DNA of 64,000 nucleotides from the NCBI GenBank assembly GCA_029204225.1, contig CM055094.1:68408536-68472535 (forward strand), read 5' to 3'. Below the pieces are notes generated by a model, which was given only the letters and a program-made list of their open reading frames with translations, made no database searches and had not been told where the DNA came from. Shown piece by piece: positions 10,233 through 22,650 of the stretch; position 1 is the first letter of the stretch, and every line of letters begins with the position of its first letter. Source of the DNA: Diphasiastrum complanatum. Lineage: Eukaryota; Streptophyta; Lycopodiopsida; Lycopodiales; Lycopodiaceae. The position numbers were made by a program, and so were the translations under genes.

Positions 10233-11930
10233 TTGGCAAAGTGCATGTTATCACATGCGACACTTTCGAAGTGCTTATGGGATGAAGCTGTTTCAACAAC
10301 AACCTATATTCATAACATATGTTCTACTAAAAGGTCTCTCAGACAAAACACCATTCGAAGTTTGGATAGGTACCAAACCTTCTTTATCAAACTTATGAGG
10401 TTTTGGATGTACTGCTTTTGCACAGATTCCTCGTGATCGCAGGAAGAAGCTCAACTTCCAAAGTATCAAGTGTGTTTTCATTAGCTACACTACTTCAGAT
10501 CAAGCCTACAAGTTGTTCGATCCCATCAAGTCGAAGATATTCACTAGTCCGGGGGATGTTATCTTCATCGAAGATCAATTTCAAGACCTCAAAGGAAAGG
10601 GCAGTCTCCATGTAGCCGACCTATCAGATTCTCCTGATGCTTTGAACTTTCATGTTCCTCAGTCGACTATTCCTATTGAAGGTCCAAGCTCCTCTACTCT
10701 TGATGAACAATAAATCAATGTTGAATTTACAGTATGATGGAAATAATCAACTTCTTGTATTACCCAGAAGATCTTCAAGGACTAGTAGACCACCTAACCA
10801 GTATATCAACGAGTCTGCAGTTTATCTTGTTCAAGAACCGACGTCTGTCCAAGAGGCACTCAGTTAGCCTGATTTAGATCTCTGGAAAGAAGCTATGGAT
10901 AAAGAGTGTTCATCTCTTATCAAGAACCAGACGTGGACGATTGTTGAATTATCTGCTAGCAGAAACGTAGTTGATTGCAAATGGATTTTCAAAGTCAAGT
11001 ACAACGCAGATGGAAACATCAACAGAAGAAAGGCACGACTTGTAGCCAGAGAATTTTCTCAGGTATACAACGTCGATTACATTGATACCTTCAGTCTAGT
11101 AGTCAAGCATTCGTCTATTCGACTTTTGCTATCATTTACTATTGCAGCAGATTTGGAAATACATCAAATGGATGTACAGACAACATATCTCAATGGAGTT
11201 ATCGAAGAAGACATTTACATGGTGCAACCTGAAGGTTATATTATCGAGGGTAAACACAATCATGTTTGTAAATTCCATAAGGCACTTTATGGATTAAAGC
11301 AATATGCTCGAGCATGGTTTCAAAGGATCAATACTTTCCTTATTGATCACGACTATACACCTAACCCTTCATATTCAAACGCTTACTTCAAAGCAGTGCA
11401 GTAGTCTTTTATCATTATCACTTTGTCCGTGGATGATACATTGCTTTTCAGCAACAATACCGATTTGATAAAAGAAGCCAAGACAATGCTATTTTCCGAA
11501 TTCAACATGACCGATCTGGGTGAAGCTCATTTCTGCCTTGGTATACAAATCCACAGAGACAAAAAATAGAAGTTAGTCTACATTACACAACAAAGGTACA
11601 TCTACAAAATGCTAATCAGATATAATCTGATGAATAGCAAGTGAGATGGAACCAAGATTCAAATTGTCAAAGTACCAGTGTTTCCAAACAATTCATGAGA
11701 AGCAACAGATGCGTGAGTATCCTTACCATTCTATTATAGGATCTCTTATGTATGCCATGATCTGTACCAGGCCAGACATACCTTTTGCAGTCAGCTGTCT
11801 CAGTCAGTATATGACTAATCCTGGTATAACACATTGGAAGGCTCTTACCAGAGTCATGAGATATCTTCGAGCTACATTTGGCTTTCTAGCTTCTTCTTTC
11901 ATGAAAATTGTAACTTCTTGAAGACTTATC
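10233..11930 (+). pseudogene. Copia post-integrase region and reverse transcriptase
   Basis: From 10233 the frames read as the copia integrase C-terminal region (words like LSKCLWDEAVSTTTYIHN). The frame at 10895-11404 is a clear reverse transcriptase N-terminal half: TWTIVEL, CKWIFKVKYNADG, ARLVAREFSQ, HQMDVQTTYLNG, ALYGLKQYARAW. A TAG at 11402 interrupts it. The catalytic block then reads LSVDDTLLFS, where YVDD is usual. GEAHFCLGIQI and SLMYAMICTRPDI follow in shifted frames. The copy is dead through multiple stops. Confidence 0.8.
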
Positions 11931-13858
11931 ACAAAAGGTTTTCCAACTATTAAGAGGCTTCTACTAAAGCCAATAAATCTCTCTTGTGTGTGGAAGAAGC
12001 AATTGAACATATGATGTTACAAGGCATAAGTCGTTATGGGAGTGTTTGTAGTATTGGCCCATGGGGAGACAAATGTGAGATCAACATAAATATTTGTTTC
12101 ATAGACCCTCTTGGATAGGTGTTATGGCTGATTTTGGTTCATGCGAAAAGTCTTTGTCTATTTGAGCATTTAAAAATACATGAATAAGATCTTATCTGAA
12201 GGTGCTACTTGCTGTTCTACTAGTGAAAGAAGCTTGTAGATGTTCTCATTCACTCATCAAGAAAAAGACAGAACAGTTGTTTTAGATGGGTGAAGACTTG
12301 GTTTAGCCTTCTAAACTGTTGTTTCATTTTCAATATTCCTTTTGGATGTTCTATATTCTTGATACAAGTTTATGGTGTGTTGAAGACGAGGAGTGGAAAC
12401 GGGACCAAAAGATAAATAGCTTCAATAATATGCTATAATTCAATGTATAAGATATGCTTTAGTGCCTTTTGTTTTGATGTTGTTTTTGTTTTTAATTTAC
12501 ATGATTAGCATTACTATTAGAATTATCATTACGATTGGCTCTTGAGGCCTTTAAGTTGATTTGCTTGCAAACTAAACTCTAAACTATTTTACTTACTTAG
12601 AAACAAACATCGAGAATTTAATGGCTTCTCTTGAAAAATATTTCTAGATTTTGATTTTAAACCTATTTCTTAGTATTAAATCAACATAAAAAGAACTATA
12701 TGTAGGATTTTTGTTGCGACAAATAACTTTCTTATGCAGGGGGCACGGATGGGACATGATTTCTTCCAATATTCAAGCCAAGTTGCTTCACATTATTAGA
12801 TAATAAACATGAGTACAAAGCATATACAAGGCCGAAGCAAAGTAAAGCATGGGGAAAAGTTCTCAATTATCTACACAACCTAAGGCTCATCTCATAGAGA
12901 GGCCTAAGGAAATGTAACATAGAAAGCTAGTACTTTGGCAATGCCATGTTATTAAGCACCTAGAACTAATGCAAAAATATTTCTATGACAAAAGGAATGC
13001 ATCAAATAAACTAGAACAAACATTCCTTATCTAGAATGTCTCTAGCTCTCATTCTACATGTTTATAATCAACGTATCAATAATTTTCCTTGTCATTGTTC
13101 CCCCTTGGGAACCCTTTTGGTTCCATTCTTAAATTAGTATAGACTCTAAGAGTTAATTGCACATGTTCGAGTAGGGATCCACAACCATCATCAACCAGTA
13201 TATGAATTGCAATAGCTACTTCTAGAGATACCATATGTTGTTGGTTAGTTCCTATATTTTACATCATTAATTCAACCTCCAATTCTATACATGATTGAAT
13301 TAAAACCATCTTCAAGAAGACCATCCATGCATTTAGCCACGCCATAAGGATTTCTACAAATACTTAACTAGTTTTCCTTTTTATATGGAAATTTGCCGCC
13401 TAGATCTAGTGTATACCTTCTCTACAATGGCCCTCATATAGCTTGCTTGTCAACACTTGGCGAGCAACTTGGTGTCCATTGATTCCAACTGCGGTACAAC
13501 ATATTTTCAGAAAAAAGCTCAACTCTTGAGGTAAGGAAAATCTGCAAAGTATAGGAATGGAATTGGCAAGTTTTCTCAAAATTTGGTATCATAAAATATG
13601 TGACAATTTTTTTTATACAAGTATATATACCTTTTTATGAGTAAAAGTATTAAAAAATTGAGAAGTTTTATAAAATGCTTTTAGAATAACTTAATTGAGG
13701 TTTCCCAAGTGCTCGCTTGGGAGTTACCAATGCATTAGTGGGTTTAGCTGGGGATGGAGGCAGCGTCAAAGCCATAGTGGATGCCAACACCTTCCTTTCT
13801 TTGAATCATGTTGGGAGACATTTTTTAAACTATTTCATTGAAGCACCTTTCAAGGGTG

Positions 13859-13956
13859 GTTATATATATTAGATCCAAAAGTGAACCAATCACACTTTTG
13901 AGATGGGGGGTTATATATATAGATCCACAAGTGAACCAATCACACTTTTGAGATGG
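13859..13956. repeat. Two-copy ~50-bp tandem duplication
   Basis: Two adjacent near-identical units carry GGTTATATATAT, AGATCCAMAAGTGAACCAAT and CACACTTTTGAGATGG. They differ by a few substitutions and a short indel. Confidence 0.9.
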
Positions 13957-14926
13957 TTTTGAAACTTTAGAAGGCAAGAAAGCTTTGGTGAAGAATAATT
14001 GCACTCTCTAAAATAGAAGCTAGCATATGATGCAAACTCCAAAGCATATTACCTATAACAATATTAGGACAATCTTGTCCAAGTGCTCAATGCTAGGTAC
14101 TCTTAAAATTGCCAATATCTCTCTCTCACACACCCTCAAAGATTACCTTATACAATGCATTAAGTTATTGTACCAAAAGATGCATGCACAGGTTTTGTTC
14201 ATTAGAACCATATGTAGGGTACCTCAATTTGCTTATATATTGTATCATAATACGTGTGTTGTAAAGTAGTACCAATATATAGGTAGTAGACTGTATCACC
14301 ATGGACACATGGCCTTGCAAGGACGTAAAGCTTTTGGCATTTTGGGAGTTGAAATGACGTCAAATGCCTATTTGACTTCTTGGAGAGACTAAAAGGTTTT
14401 AGTGTGACCTTCGGTTTGAAAGGTGAATTGAGGAACTCAAATTTCACATGAGAGTTCACGTTTTGAATGTGATTGCACGCCAATTGAAATTTTAGAGATA
14501 ATAAATAGCTCTTCAATTTGAAAGAGCATGTACACGTCAAAATTTCAAGAGTTGGGCATATTTCCTTAGTGCTCTTCTTGGAATGCCAAGACCCTCATAT
14601 TTTCATTCAATTAAAAAGTGTTGAGACACCCCCCCCCCAAAAAAAAACCTATTTTATGGCAGCAAAGTAGATTTCATAAGATTTTTTTTGGGCTTTGGTT
14701 ACTCATCCATATTAAGATTTTATTTTATTCATTCATATCTTTTAAAAACAATTTTTGCCTTATTAAAAAAAAAAATCAACTCATAATCCATGAGAGTAGT
14801 ATATTTGTTATGCATAAGTGTGCTCTATTTTTTTTTCATACATTATTAAGTAACTAGTTGTTAAATATAACATACAACCATGACCAAACCATTTGGAGCT
14901 TGGCTCATTAGGTGTCACTGCAAAGT

Positions 14927-15095
14927 GGTCGTAATTGAAACTTGCACCTTTCTAGTGGTAGTCAACAACTTTATCCGTACATCACATTACGCAGAATGGT
15001 CGTGATTGGAACTTGCACCTTTCTAGTGGTAGTCAACAACTTTATCCATACATCACATTACGATAGTCGTGATTGGAACCTTTCTAGTGGTAGTA
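14927..15095. repeat. ~71-bp tandem repeat, about 2.4 copies
   Basis: The unit runs from GGTCGTRATTGRAACTTGCA through CCTTTCTAGTGGTAGTCAAC to ACATCACATTACG. Two full copies are followed by a shortened third that skips the CTTGCA segment. Confidence 0.9.
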
Positions 15096-15363
15096 TGGAC
15101 AAGTGTACTGTGTTAGGTAGAACCCCAATGCAAGAGCCAATTTTAAAGCATTTGCATTTAATAGTAATGGGGATTCTCCATGGCATGAAATTGACTCTTA
15201 TCTAACTTGTCCCATTGTCATTGACAATTTTTTACCTTTTTCAAAGTACAATGTTTGAGAGCCTAATCACACTCAAGCTAAGGTACGGAGTCTCACTTGA
15301 AGTGGGTGAGTTTGTAGCAACCATGTATGTGACCAACATGCTTGGAAATGCACTTGCATACAA

Positions 15364-15462
15364 AGGGGTGGGGCGGTCATCCAAGATTTCAGGGTGGTCA
15401 TCTAGCGTGGTGGAGAGGCGGTGGGGCAGTCGTCCAAGATATTAAGGTGGTCATCCATCGTC
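15364..15462. repeat. G-rich short tandem duplication
   Basis: The phrase GGTGGGGCRGTCRTCCAAGA followed by a GGTGGTCATC word occurs twice, about 54 bp apart. Confidence 0.8.
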
Positions 15463-17188
15463 TTTTAACAATATTAGACCTCTCATTAATGCTAAGTGCT
15501 CAATTTATTTTTGTGTTTATGGAAGGCACTATAAGAAACAAAACTTTTACGTGCTTTTGACCCATTTACATTGAATAAACTTTATTAAACCTTTCATGTC
15601 GACTACGAACGAACGATTGTCACATAGTACATGCATTCAATGTTTTTAGTGAAAAAAACATTTTTTGCATGCTACAAATTCCCTTGTAAATGACTCATGC
15701 ACATGTTAAATACGGTGGCCATTTCCAAGATCACAAGGGGAGATGTTATATCTTTGTAGGCATCATATTTTTTACCCTTTAAAGTTATCCTTTTAAGAAA
15801 GTGTTATTTGCTAATATGATATGTGCAATTTTATTAACATCCTAATATTAAAGTCACATGAATAAATGTTATAATTGTGTATTGCACATGAGGTTTTTTT
15901 ACAATATACATGTTTATCACCCATACAACAGAGTTATGGTGAAACCCCAAAGCTAACTAACAAGAGCCATAGCCTAAGCAAAATGATATCTAAAACTTCC
16001 TTTTGCTCACACCCTTTTATAGATGTGATTTTAAAAGGTGCCAACTATTCATATGTTTAAGTGTTATGGATTCGTGAGGCCTAACATTTGAAGATGATCA
16101 ACTTCACCTCCTTGTTTTGGAGAGAGATGGATCTCACCCAAATGCCACAAAGTTACAAAGAGAAAAAGGTCTATGAAAATCCATAATGTGAGACATATCT
16201 CATCGGAACCATAATCATAAATCTCAAGGCAAAACTTTTTAAAGATTTGAAAAGAATTTCATATGGCATAAAAGTAGGTTAACAAATCTAGCTAAAACCA
16301 ATAAATTTATTTCTATATTTATCAGCACTTTATTTTCACAATTTCAAATGAGATGTAAAACTCGATATAAAAGCCAAACCCATGAACAAAATGTCAAAAT
16401 AGATTACAAAATTCAACCAATTCCAATTATGTGCAATAATGGAGGAAGGTGGCTCTCTGAGGCCCTTTTAGTAGGGAAGGGCCAAGGAGGCAAACTTTCT
16501 CCATCGAGGCTGTTTCTGCGATATTAGAAGGGCCACTATGATATATAATTTAAGACTCGAGAAGCTTGTGCATAGGGACTCTGGGGTACTAGGACTTGGG
16601 CGGTGAGCTAGAGCACAATCCCAAATTGTCCCAATTATATGATGTTATGGCTTTGCTTGTTGCCATTACACACTACAACCTACTTTACTACATACCATAG
16701 TTGCAGCTCCCCATCTCCCCATCCAACAATGCATTTTTGAACCAAGTTTATGGTTTGGGGAGCAATTTTGAGAAACCTTTTTTTTTTATTTTTTTGGAAT
16801 TTTGTGGGCAATATGGGTATCAAGATTAAAGCTTTGATCAAGGGCATTGCATCTGTATAGGTTGCTAGGTGTTTTGGTTGCAGTTGGCCTGGTTACACCA
16901 TGGTTTAGGTCCATTTTAGGGCAAAAAATATATATATTCTGGTTTTTTTCTGGCACAATTTTGGAATCAAAATCGCGTGTTTATGAGACACTCATTTATA
17001 GAAACGTTTTCCCCAAAAACGTGTTTATGTGTAACTATGCTACATACAATGCAATGCAATGTAACATGAAACCACATAAAAGAAATCAAAGTTGTAACAT
17101 AAAAAGATGAACTAGTTTTGATTTTGGTTGAGTGTTGCCACTTAAAAGTATCTCAAGTACACACACTCTTCTATTATTTTTATGTCTA

Positions 17189-17267
17189 CATACACACACA
17201 CACACACACACACACATATTTTATTCACACACACACACATATTTTATTCACACACACACACACATTT
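17189..17267. repeat. (CA)n microsatellite, interrupted
   Basis: Three CA tracts are separated by copies of CACATATTTTATTCACAC, which suggests local duplication of a CA-plus-spacer unit. Confidence 0.95.
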
Positions 17268-17392
17268 TATTCTGACATTGTATGTAGATCATAGACTATA
17301 GTATATTAAAACCCAAAGAGTGATCTGATCTCTCTCTCAGACACATACTGCAAGATTAGTGATCTCCAGCTGAATTCATCAGCCAAGAGTGT

Positions 17393-17898
17393 GATGGAGA
17401 AAGAGAAATCAGCATGCTTGTGCAGGTGCAGCTGTGAGAGTTGCAGTGGGGTTGGCAACAGTATTGGCCAAGCTATTCTGGAGGCTGGAGCATCATTTTA
17501 CAAGATTATGTCAGAAAGTATGGTTCGATGCACCATGGTAAGTAGCAGGTGCTATTAGCTGGTGGATTGCAATCACCTATTGCTGATTGCAAGAGTAGTG
17601 CAAGACCAGAAAAGATTGATATTGTATCTTTATCCCCAGCATTGCCTGCATCACTAGCATCCCAATTGTCATCGCTTTAGTAGCTAGTTTGAACTTTGCT
17701 TGCATGGGGAATTTCATCGCCCTTCCAGGACTTTTGCAGCCTGTTTTGTGTAAGCACTTGCTGCTGTCAGCCTCTGAATGGCCTTTCGATTATTGTTGGT
17801 TCAATTTTCCTAGCCCATGCCGTTCTTTTTTCCTTCCATCAATGCTTTACTTTAGCTCAATCGTTTCTCTGAGGGTCTCAATCCATCCATGGAGCTAA
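17393..17898 (+). other. Doubtful two-exon gene or transcript fragment
   Basis: A good donor (ATG before GTAAGT at 17539) and an acceptor (TATCCCCAG, about 17640) bound a short intron. The ATG at 17393 opens a 49-residue Cys-rich frame (MEKEKSACLCRC...), but joining it in phase to the downstream exon gives a stop within six codons. Another exon-1 frame, without an ATG, joins in phase 2 through a Cys codon to a hydrophobic frame (IACITSIPIVIALVASLN) that stays open to the stop ending at 17898. Neither product is recognisable. It could be a decayed gene, a non-coding transcript or coincidence. Confidence 0.2.
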
Positions 17899-20100
17899 TT
17901 CAATGGTACACGTCAGAACTAGCTTACCATAAATGGGTTTGTCTTTGTTAGAAGCCTTGTATATCAGCAGTTATGGTTTTGTCAAAAATGTTGACAGTAT
18001 TGTTGCATAGCATTGCAAGCTAGGATCCTTAACATAGCATTACTGCATACTCTGCGACCGGTGACGGCCGTTTCACATCTGTTAATCACAGAATCAAATT
18101 ATGTAATATGTTTTGGCCAAAATAGTGATAGGTTGTAAGCTGTGACACTATGAGATTGGAGTTTTAGCTTGCAACTCTCGCACATTATTATCAATGCACA
18201 GCTCATAGCCACCTTCTCACATGGAATTTAACAGGGAAACTGTCTCTATATGCCATGCCACTCAACTCGTATTCTGAAAGTGCGGCTTTTTCTCCTTCAG
18301 CAGGTCTCTGATTTACTTGTGTGGTCAGCTAGAAATGCTTTTGTTACTATTTTCTTCAACGTTTCATGAAGGTGGATATTTTTGAGATCAGGTCTCTATT
18401 TCCTGTTTGCTACATTATAGCTAAGCTGTCTGAGACAATGACGACCATCACCTTGGAACGGAAATCATTTGTATTGGTCTGTTTTTCTTCTGGTTAATAC
18501 AGGGCTGGTCTTGTCTCTCCTCTTTTTACCTCAGCTGAACTCGAGAAGTTTTTCTACCAATTTTGACACTTACATTGCTGGAGAGATTCTCTGGATCTAA
18601 AGTTCAACAGCCAACTCCACTGCAATAGTGTTTCTGCACGACACTGAAGGTCATTCAATGACCAGAGATGATAGGTTCGTTTTACAAGTGATTAGACAAA
18701 GCATTTACGAAGTCGTAACGTAATTGGGTAATGACAATCAGGTTATTGTCACTTCCAGATTTGACCTTGATCAGTCACTTAACGCCATAGGTTCACAGAG
18801 TAACCGAACGCCATTCTCAATACGTTTTCTATAAAATCTTTTTTTTTCTCAGATTCTCAAGTAGTTGCTGTGTTGCATCTGAACCCAGTTCGTATCTATG
18901 TCGTTCCTAACAGCGGGTTGCTGTCAACGACGAAGTGTTCTGTCCTGATCTTAAACACTACTTCTATCAATTAACTAATCTTCAAGAGAGAAGCCGTTTG
19001 CTGTCTCCTAGGAACGAAATGTTCTGAGTTGATCTAAAACAGGACTTCTATTACGTAGCTAATCTTCAAGAGAGGTGGAAGTTTGTGGTGTGTTTTCTGC
19101 TTTAAATTCAGCTGCTGTATCTGCATAGAAGCTTTCTTCTTCTGCAGCATAGACCATGATGCAATATTTACCATTTAAGCCTAATTTTTGTCGAATCTTC
19201 CACTGAAAACGAGGCTAAAGAGCACAGCCACGGAAGTCTAGATTATGAATAGCAATGGTCTGTTCCCGAGTGAGGAGTTTGCTGGAAAAGCATAGCTTCT
19301 GTTGATTGGTTTTCCTAGAGAAACGATCTGCTTGAAGTCTAGATAAGAAAAAGGTAACTCGTATATGGCAACCTCAAATGTCTGACTTTCAGCCTCTTAA
19401 GCTATTACAGCTCCATACTTACTTCCATAGCATACGGAATAATAGTCTTTATAGACTCGGCATCAAGTTTCTTTAGAATTCAATCTAACTCGTGTACAAA
19501 AGCTTTACACCCGCTTCTTTAGAATTCAATCTAATTCGTGCACAAAAGCTTTACTCCCTCATGTATGCCATATAGAACATGGTTTCTACAGAATGTAGAG
19601 ATCATCCCGATTCCCCTTTCCATATGGAAGCCACTTCTTTGGGGTCTGATTTCTTAAATTTCATCTTGTAGATATGTTCCATTAGCTGGCTTATGCCGTG
19701 GCTTCACCTGGCACTATAACGATGTTAAGGTTGATTTTATCATCACTCCAACAACACTTGTGTGCCTTGATTGGATCACAAATGTGCCAGATAACCAGAT
19801 AATAACACAGCCATGTCAATTCTCCTACAGATACGGATCTGATGAGTGCTGCATTCGATCAAAGACAAGGGAACGATAAGCTCACAGTAGTGCTAAGAAA
19901 CAAGACTCAATGGGGGCGGTGACCTAGATCCGTGTGGAGAATGGAACATATGTTTCAAATGGGATGCACCCTTTTTCTCCTTTTTCAGAATTTGTTTCAA
20001 ACTCTTATTTATATGCTATTTAAGAAAAATAAGCCTTGAAATTATTTGGTAGAATCGATGAGAACCTGTTTGTCAACAAAAAGAAAATCAATAATACAAA
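17899..20100. other. Intergenic with two small duplications
   Basis: No coding exon is recognised. Two imperfect tandem duplications lie here. An approximately 82-bp unit sits at about 18930-19080 and carries CTTCTAT and CTAATCTTCAAGAGAG twice. A 46-bp unit at about 19466-19555 carries TTCTTTAGAATTCAATCTAA and ACAAAAGCTTTAC twice. The sequence is less AT-rich than its surroundings. Confidence 0.5.
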
Positions 20101-20114
20101 ATGTTCAAAAAAGG

Positions 20115-20875
20115 GTTCCAAGCAACAATGCACTGAAATGCAGAGGAAAGATTTATTTTCAGAATGCAGAGAAAGCACTATCCTTTGACGGAATATGTGT
20201 GTGAAGGAATAGAGATCCAAAAAGGTTAAGTGTAAGAGGAGCTTCAGGGTGCTATTTGATGCCACGCTAATGACTCACTCAAAAAGAAAATAAAGACAAA
20301 AGAGAATATGTTGTTCCAGCATTGTTTTTTGTGTTACATGCATTCGCTTGACTGTTGTGTTGTCTATGATTCATATTAGTGTATTTTTTAAAAGTATATC
20401 CTTGGGGTTATATTACAAAAACTTACAAGTTCCAAAAAAGCCTTTTTAAGCTAAGTTCATAGTTTTATACTTAACTTATAAGTTATAAACTTTTAAGCTT
20501 AAACTTTTTAAACTTAAAGCTTGAGGTTTTAAAGTAAATGGGATTATTGCAACAAACTGCTTAGAGTTCCAAACCGAAAATGACTATTGGAACAAAACTT
20601 GATATGGATGAGCATGTTGTAATGAGGCCCAAACATCAGAAGGGCTGTCATGAGTCCAAAAATGTTCTTAAAAAAAGCTGGTCGAACCAACAATGCACTG
20701 AAATGCAGAGGAAATACACAGGATTTATTTTCAGAAATGCAGAGAAAGCACTGTGAATGAGGTTATTGCAACAATCTGTGAGTTCCAAATGACTCGGAAC
20801 AAAACTTGATATGGATGAGCATTTTATGACGAGGCCAAAACAGCAGAAGGGCTGTCATGAGTCCAATATTGTGCA
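20115..20875. repeat. Duplicated A-B unit (A-B-A-B arrangement)
   Basis: Segment A carries AACAATGCACTGAAATGCAG, then GATTTATTTTCAG. It occurs at about 20128-20185 and 20689-20752. Segment B carries ACAAAACTTGATATGGATGA and CAGAAGGGCTGTCATGAGTC. It occurs at about 20541-20665 and 20757-20872. The last three segments (B, A, B) are nearly adjacent, which fits a tandem duplication of a unit of roughly 200 bp or more with later indels. Confidence 0.85.
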
Positions 20876-21504
20876 TTTTGGATGAGAAAAAAATTTACAT
20901 GGATCACCAAAAGCATGCCCATCCAAGTTTCTGAAGTGCCATGTTACCAGATTAAGTGCAAAAGATGATGTGGAGATTTTGCCAACAGAAAAAAAAGTTG
21001 CTGAGAGATGAAGAGTTGCCTAAGAGTTTGACAGCCAATCTAAACATTATAAATAAAGAAGAATTACAGATGCATACTTACATAGAATATGAGACGAGGA
21101 AAACCTTGAAAATATGCTGCATCTGGCCACCAGAAAACTTAAGTAATTCCAAAAGTGTTGACAGACTAATTTGAGTATGTACGAGTATGTACATGCTCTG
21201 CAAATGAATTGAGAATCTAAGTTTCAGCTAAGAAAGAGTATTTCGTAGTTTTCTAGCACACAAAACAAGATTGTTTCATATGTGACGTTGGAAGTTCCCC
21301 ACATTTTGATTGCAATTCCCCTTATGAAATTATAATTTCTAGATTGAATCTTGGAAAATTGTTGGGTCAGGGCACCAAGACAAACTCTGAGAATTTCGGA
21401 ATTGAAAATTCATTTGAGTATGTAATCAATTGAGAGTCAAATTTTCAACAAAGAGAAAGAGGTTTAAGAAAGCATCTAAATCAGAATTTTCATTTCCACT
21501 CATA

Positions 21505-21572
21505 TATAGGGTTGGCTCAATTGATTAGTTGATCATCCAAAGTTTCTTTGATCCTAGATGCAACTCTATTGG
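21505..21572 (+). repeat. tRNA-derived SINE 5' head, diverged copy
   Basis: GGGTTGGCTCAATTGATTAG and CATCCAAAGTTTCTTTGATC match the 5' part of the minus-strand SINE at 46200-46364 nearly base for base. The first word resembles a pol III A box (TTGGCTCAATTG). The B box is degenerate. The 3' half does not match the other copy. Confidence 0.6.
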
Positions 21573-21678
21573 TTTGAAGACCTTTTGCCTTTGAGATTCA
21601 AAATTATTGTATAATTTTGGAGCATCCCACAATCATCTCAGCAAATGACTTGCTCTACCAACAAGTACAAGCAATGGT

Positions 21679-21700
21679 GCAGCGGATCGCGATCCGCTGC
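21679..21700. repeat. Perfect 22-bp palindrome
   Basis: The half-site GCAGCGGATCG is followed directly by its exact reverse complement, with no spacer. It is GC-rich in AT-rich surroundings. Thirteen bases beyond it the sequence TTCCGGAA occurs, a word also found in the repeats at 43.0 and 45.55 kb. Confidence 0.95.
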
Positions 21701-22055
21701 AAAATTGTTCCGGAACGTTAGTTAGTATCAAATGAACTTGTAAATTATCAATGAATGCATCAGAAAAACAATGTATTGATAAGTTGGAAAGAGGCAAAAA
21801 TAACATTCCATAGAGGCTAGAGCCATACTGATCCGGTTAATTATAGATAGAGATACTGTTGGCACTGTATAATGTACTCGTATTTTGTTGAGCACGTTGA
21901 GTTGACTCACGTTTTTGTTACAAGCTCTGAGGTGGGTTCTTATGCTCCATAATTGTTGTTGGTTTGTTGTCATTCAATATGGTTCCATTTGATTTCAATT
22001 CACATAATACAAAAATAGAGCAAACTAGGTAAGTGAATTGCTCTTGAAAACACGT

Positions 22056-22650
22056 TTAATCCGATACCCATATTGGCACCCAAAAAAAAAAAACAAAAAA
22101 ATTTGCGTTCCAGGCATAGAACCCACGGTTCCCAGAACCGTGGGTCTTGGGAACCGTACCACGGTTCTTTGAACCGTGGTACGGTTCCTCTATTTAATTA
22201 ATAATAAACTAATTAATTACCAAATTCACAGATTTCACAAATGATTTCATAGATTTCACAGATGATATAGATTTGACAGATTTCACATGATGTACAGATG
22301 ATTTGACAGATGTGAAATCATCTGAAATGATCACTGATTTGACAGATGATACAGATAATTTCACAGATGATACAGATGATTTACAGATTTCACAGATGAT
22401 TTTACAGAATCCACAGATTTTTTGGCCCTTTTTTTGCATATTTTTGGGTTATTTTTAGGGGGGAAACTGAAAAAAAAATTAATTAATTAATCAATCAGTA
22501 TGGTTCACTACGGTTTTGGGCAAAAACTTTTAAGAACCATACAGTTCACTTTACGGTTCTCAGAACCGTGGTGAACCGATAACGGTTCATTAATTCTATG
22601 GTTCTAGGAACTCCTAATTGGATTTCCTAGATCGCGTTCCAGATCTGAAC
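22056..22650. repeat. Hairpin-rich repeat with internal CAGATGATTT minisatellite
   Basis: The left edge carries GATACCCATATTGGCA, an A-rich run and TTTGCGTTCC. The right edge carries ATCGCGTTCCAGATCTGAAC. Inside are perfect hairpins: 22121-22131 with 22135-22145 (11 bp, loop CCA) and 22150-22167 with 22171-22188 (18 bp, loop TTT). Then come TTAATTAAT spacers around a minisatellite built on CAGATGATTT and ACAGATTTCA (about 22209-22420). Smaller palindromes follow: TATGGTTC/GAACCATA (22499-22541), ACGGTTCT/AGAACCGT (22553-22569) and GAACCG/CGGTTC (22573-22588). A short copy with the same edges but no hairpin array lies at 43005-43105 in reverse orientation. The 76-residue Ser/Val/Lys frame on the minus strand is only the minisatellite read as protein. 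Confidence 0.75.

Larger units (their letters stand above)
9531..11930 (+). mobile_element. Ty1/copia retrotransposon relic, plus strand
   Basis: This is a pol-only relic with gag and protease missing. In order it shows a GAG-pre-integrase zinc module (HHRLGHLNH, then CHSC), an integrase core, a post-integrase region and reverse transcriptase. The 5' edge meets the LTR of the minus-strand copia element at 9530. The 3' edge fades near 11930, before a recognisable RNase H end. At least six in-frame stops or frameshifts are visible. No LTR or PBS could be assigned to this copy. Confidence 0.8.
11931..17180. other. Intergenic with short tandem duplications
   Basis: No protein-coding exon is recognisable. 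AT-rich sequence includes a C9A9 junction near 14628. Separate entries cover three local tandem duplications. The short open frames here (for example 14027-14269 and 16847-17110) have no recognisable motifs and poor context. Confidence 0.45.

Noticed and set aside
22209-22439. 76-residue minus-strand frame rich in Ser-Val-Lys
   Set aside because: It is the CAGATGATTT minisatellite read in one frame; low complexity, no start context.
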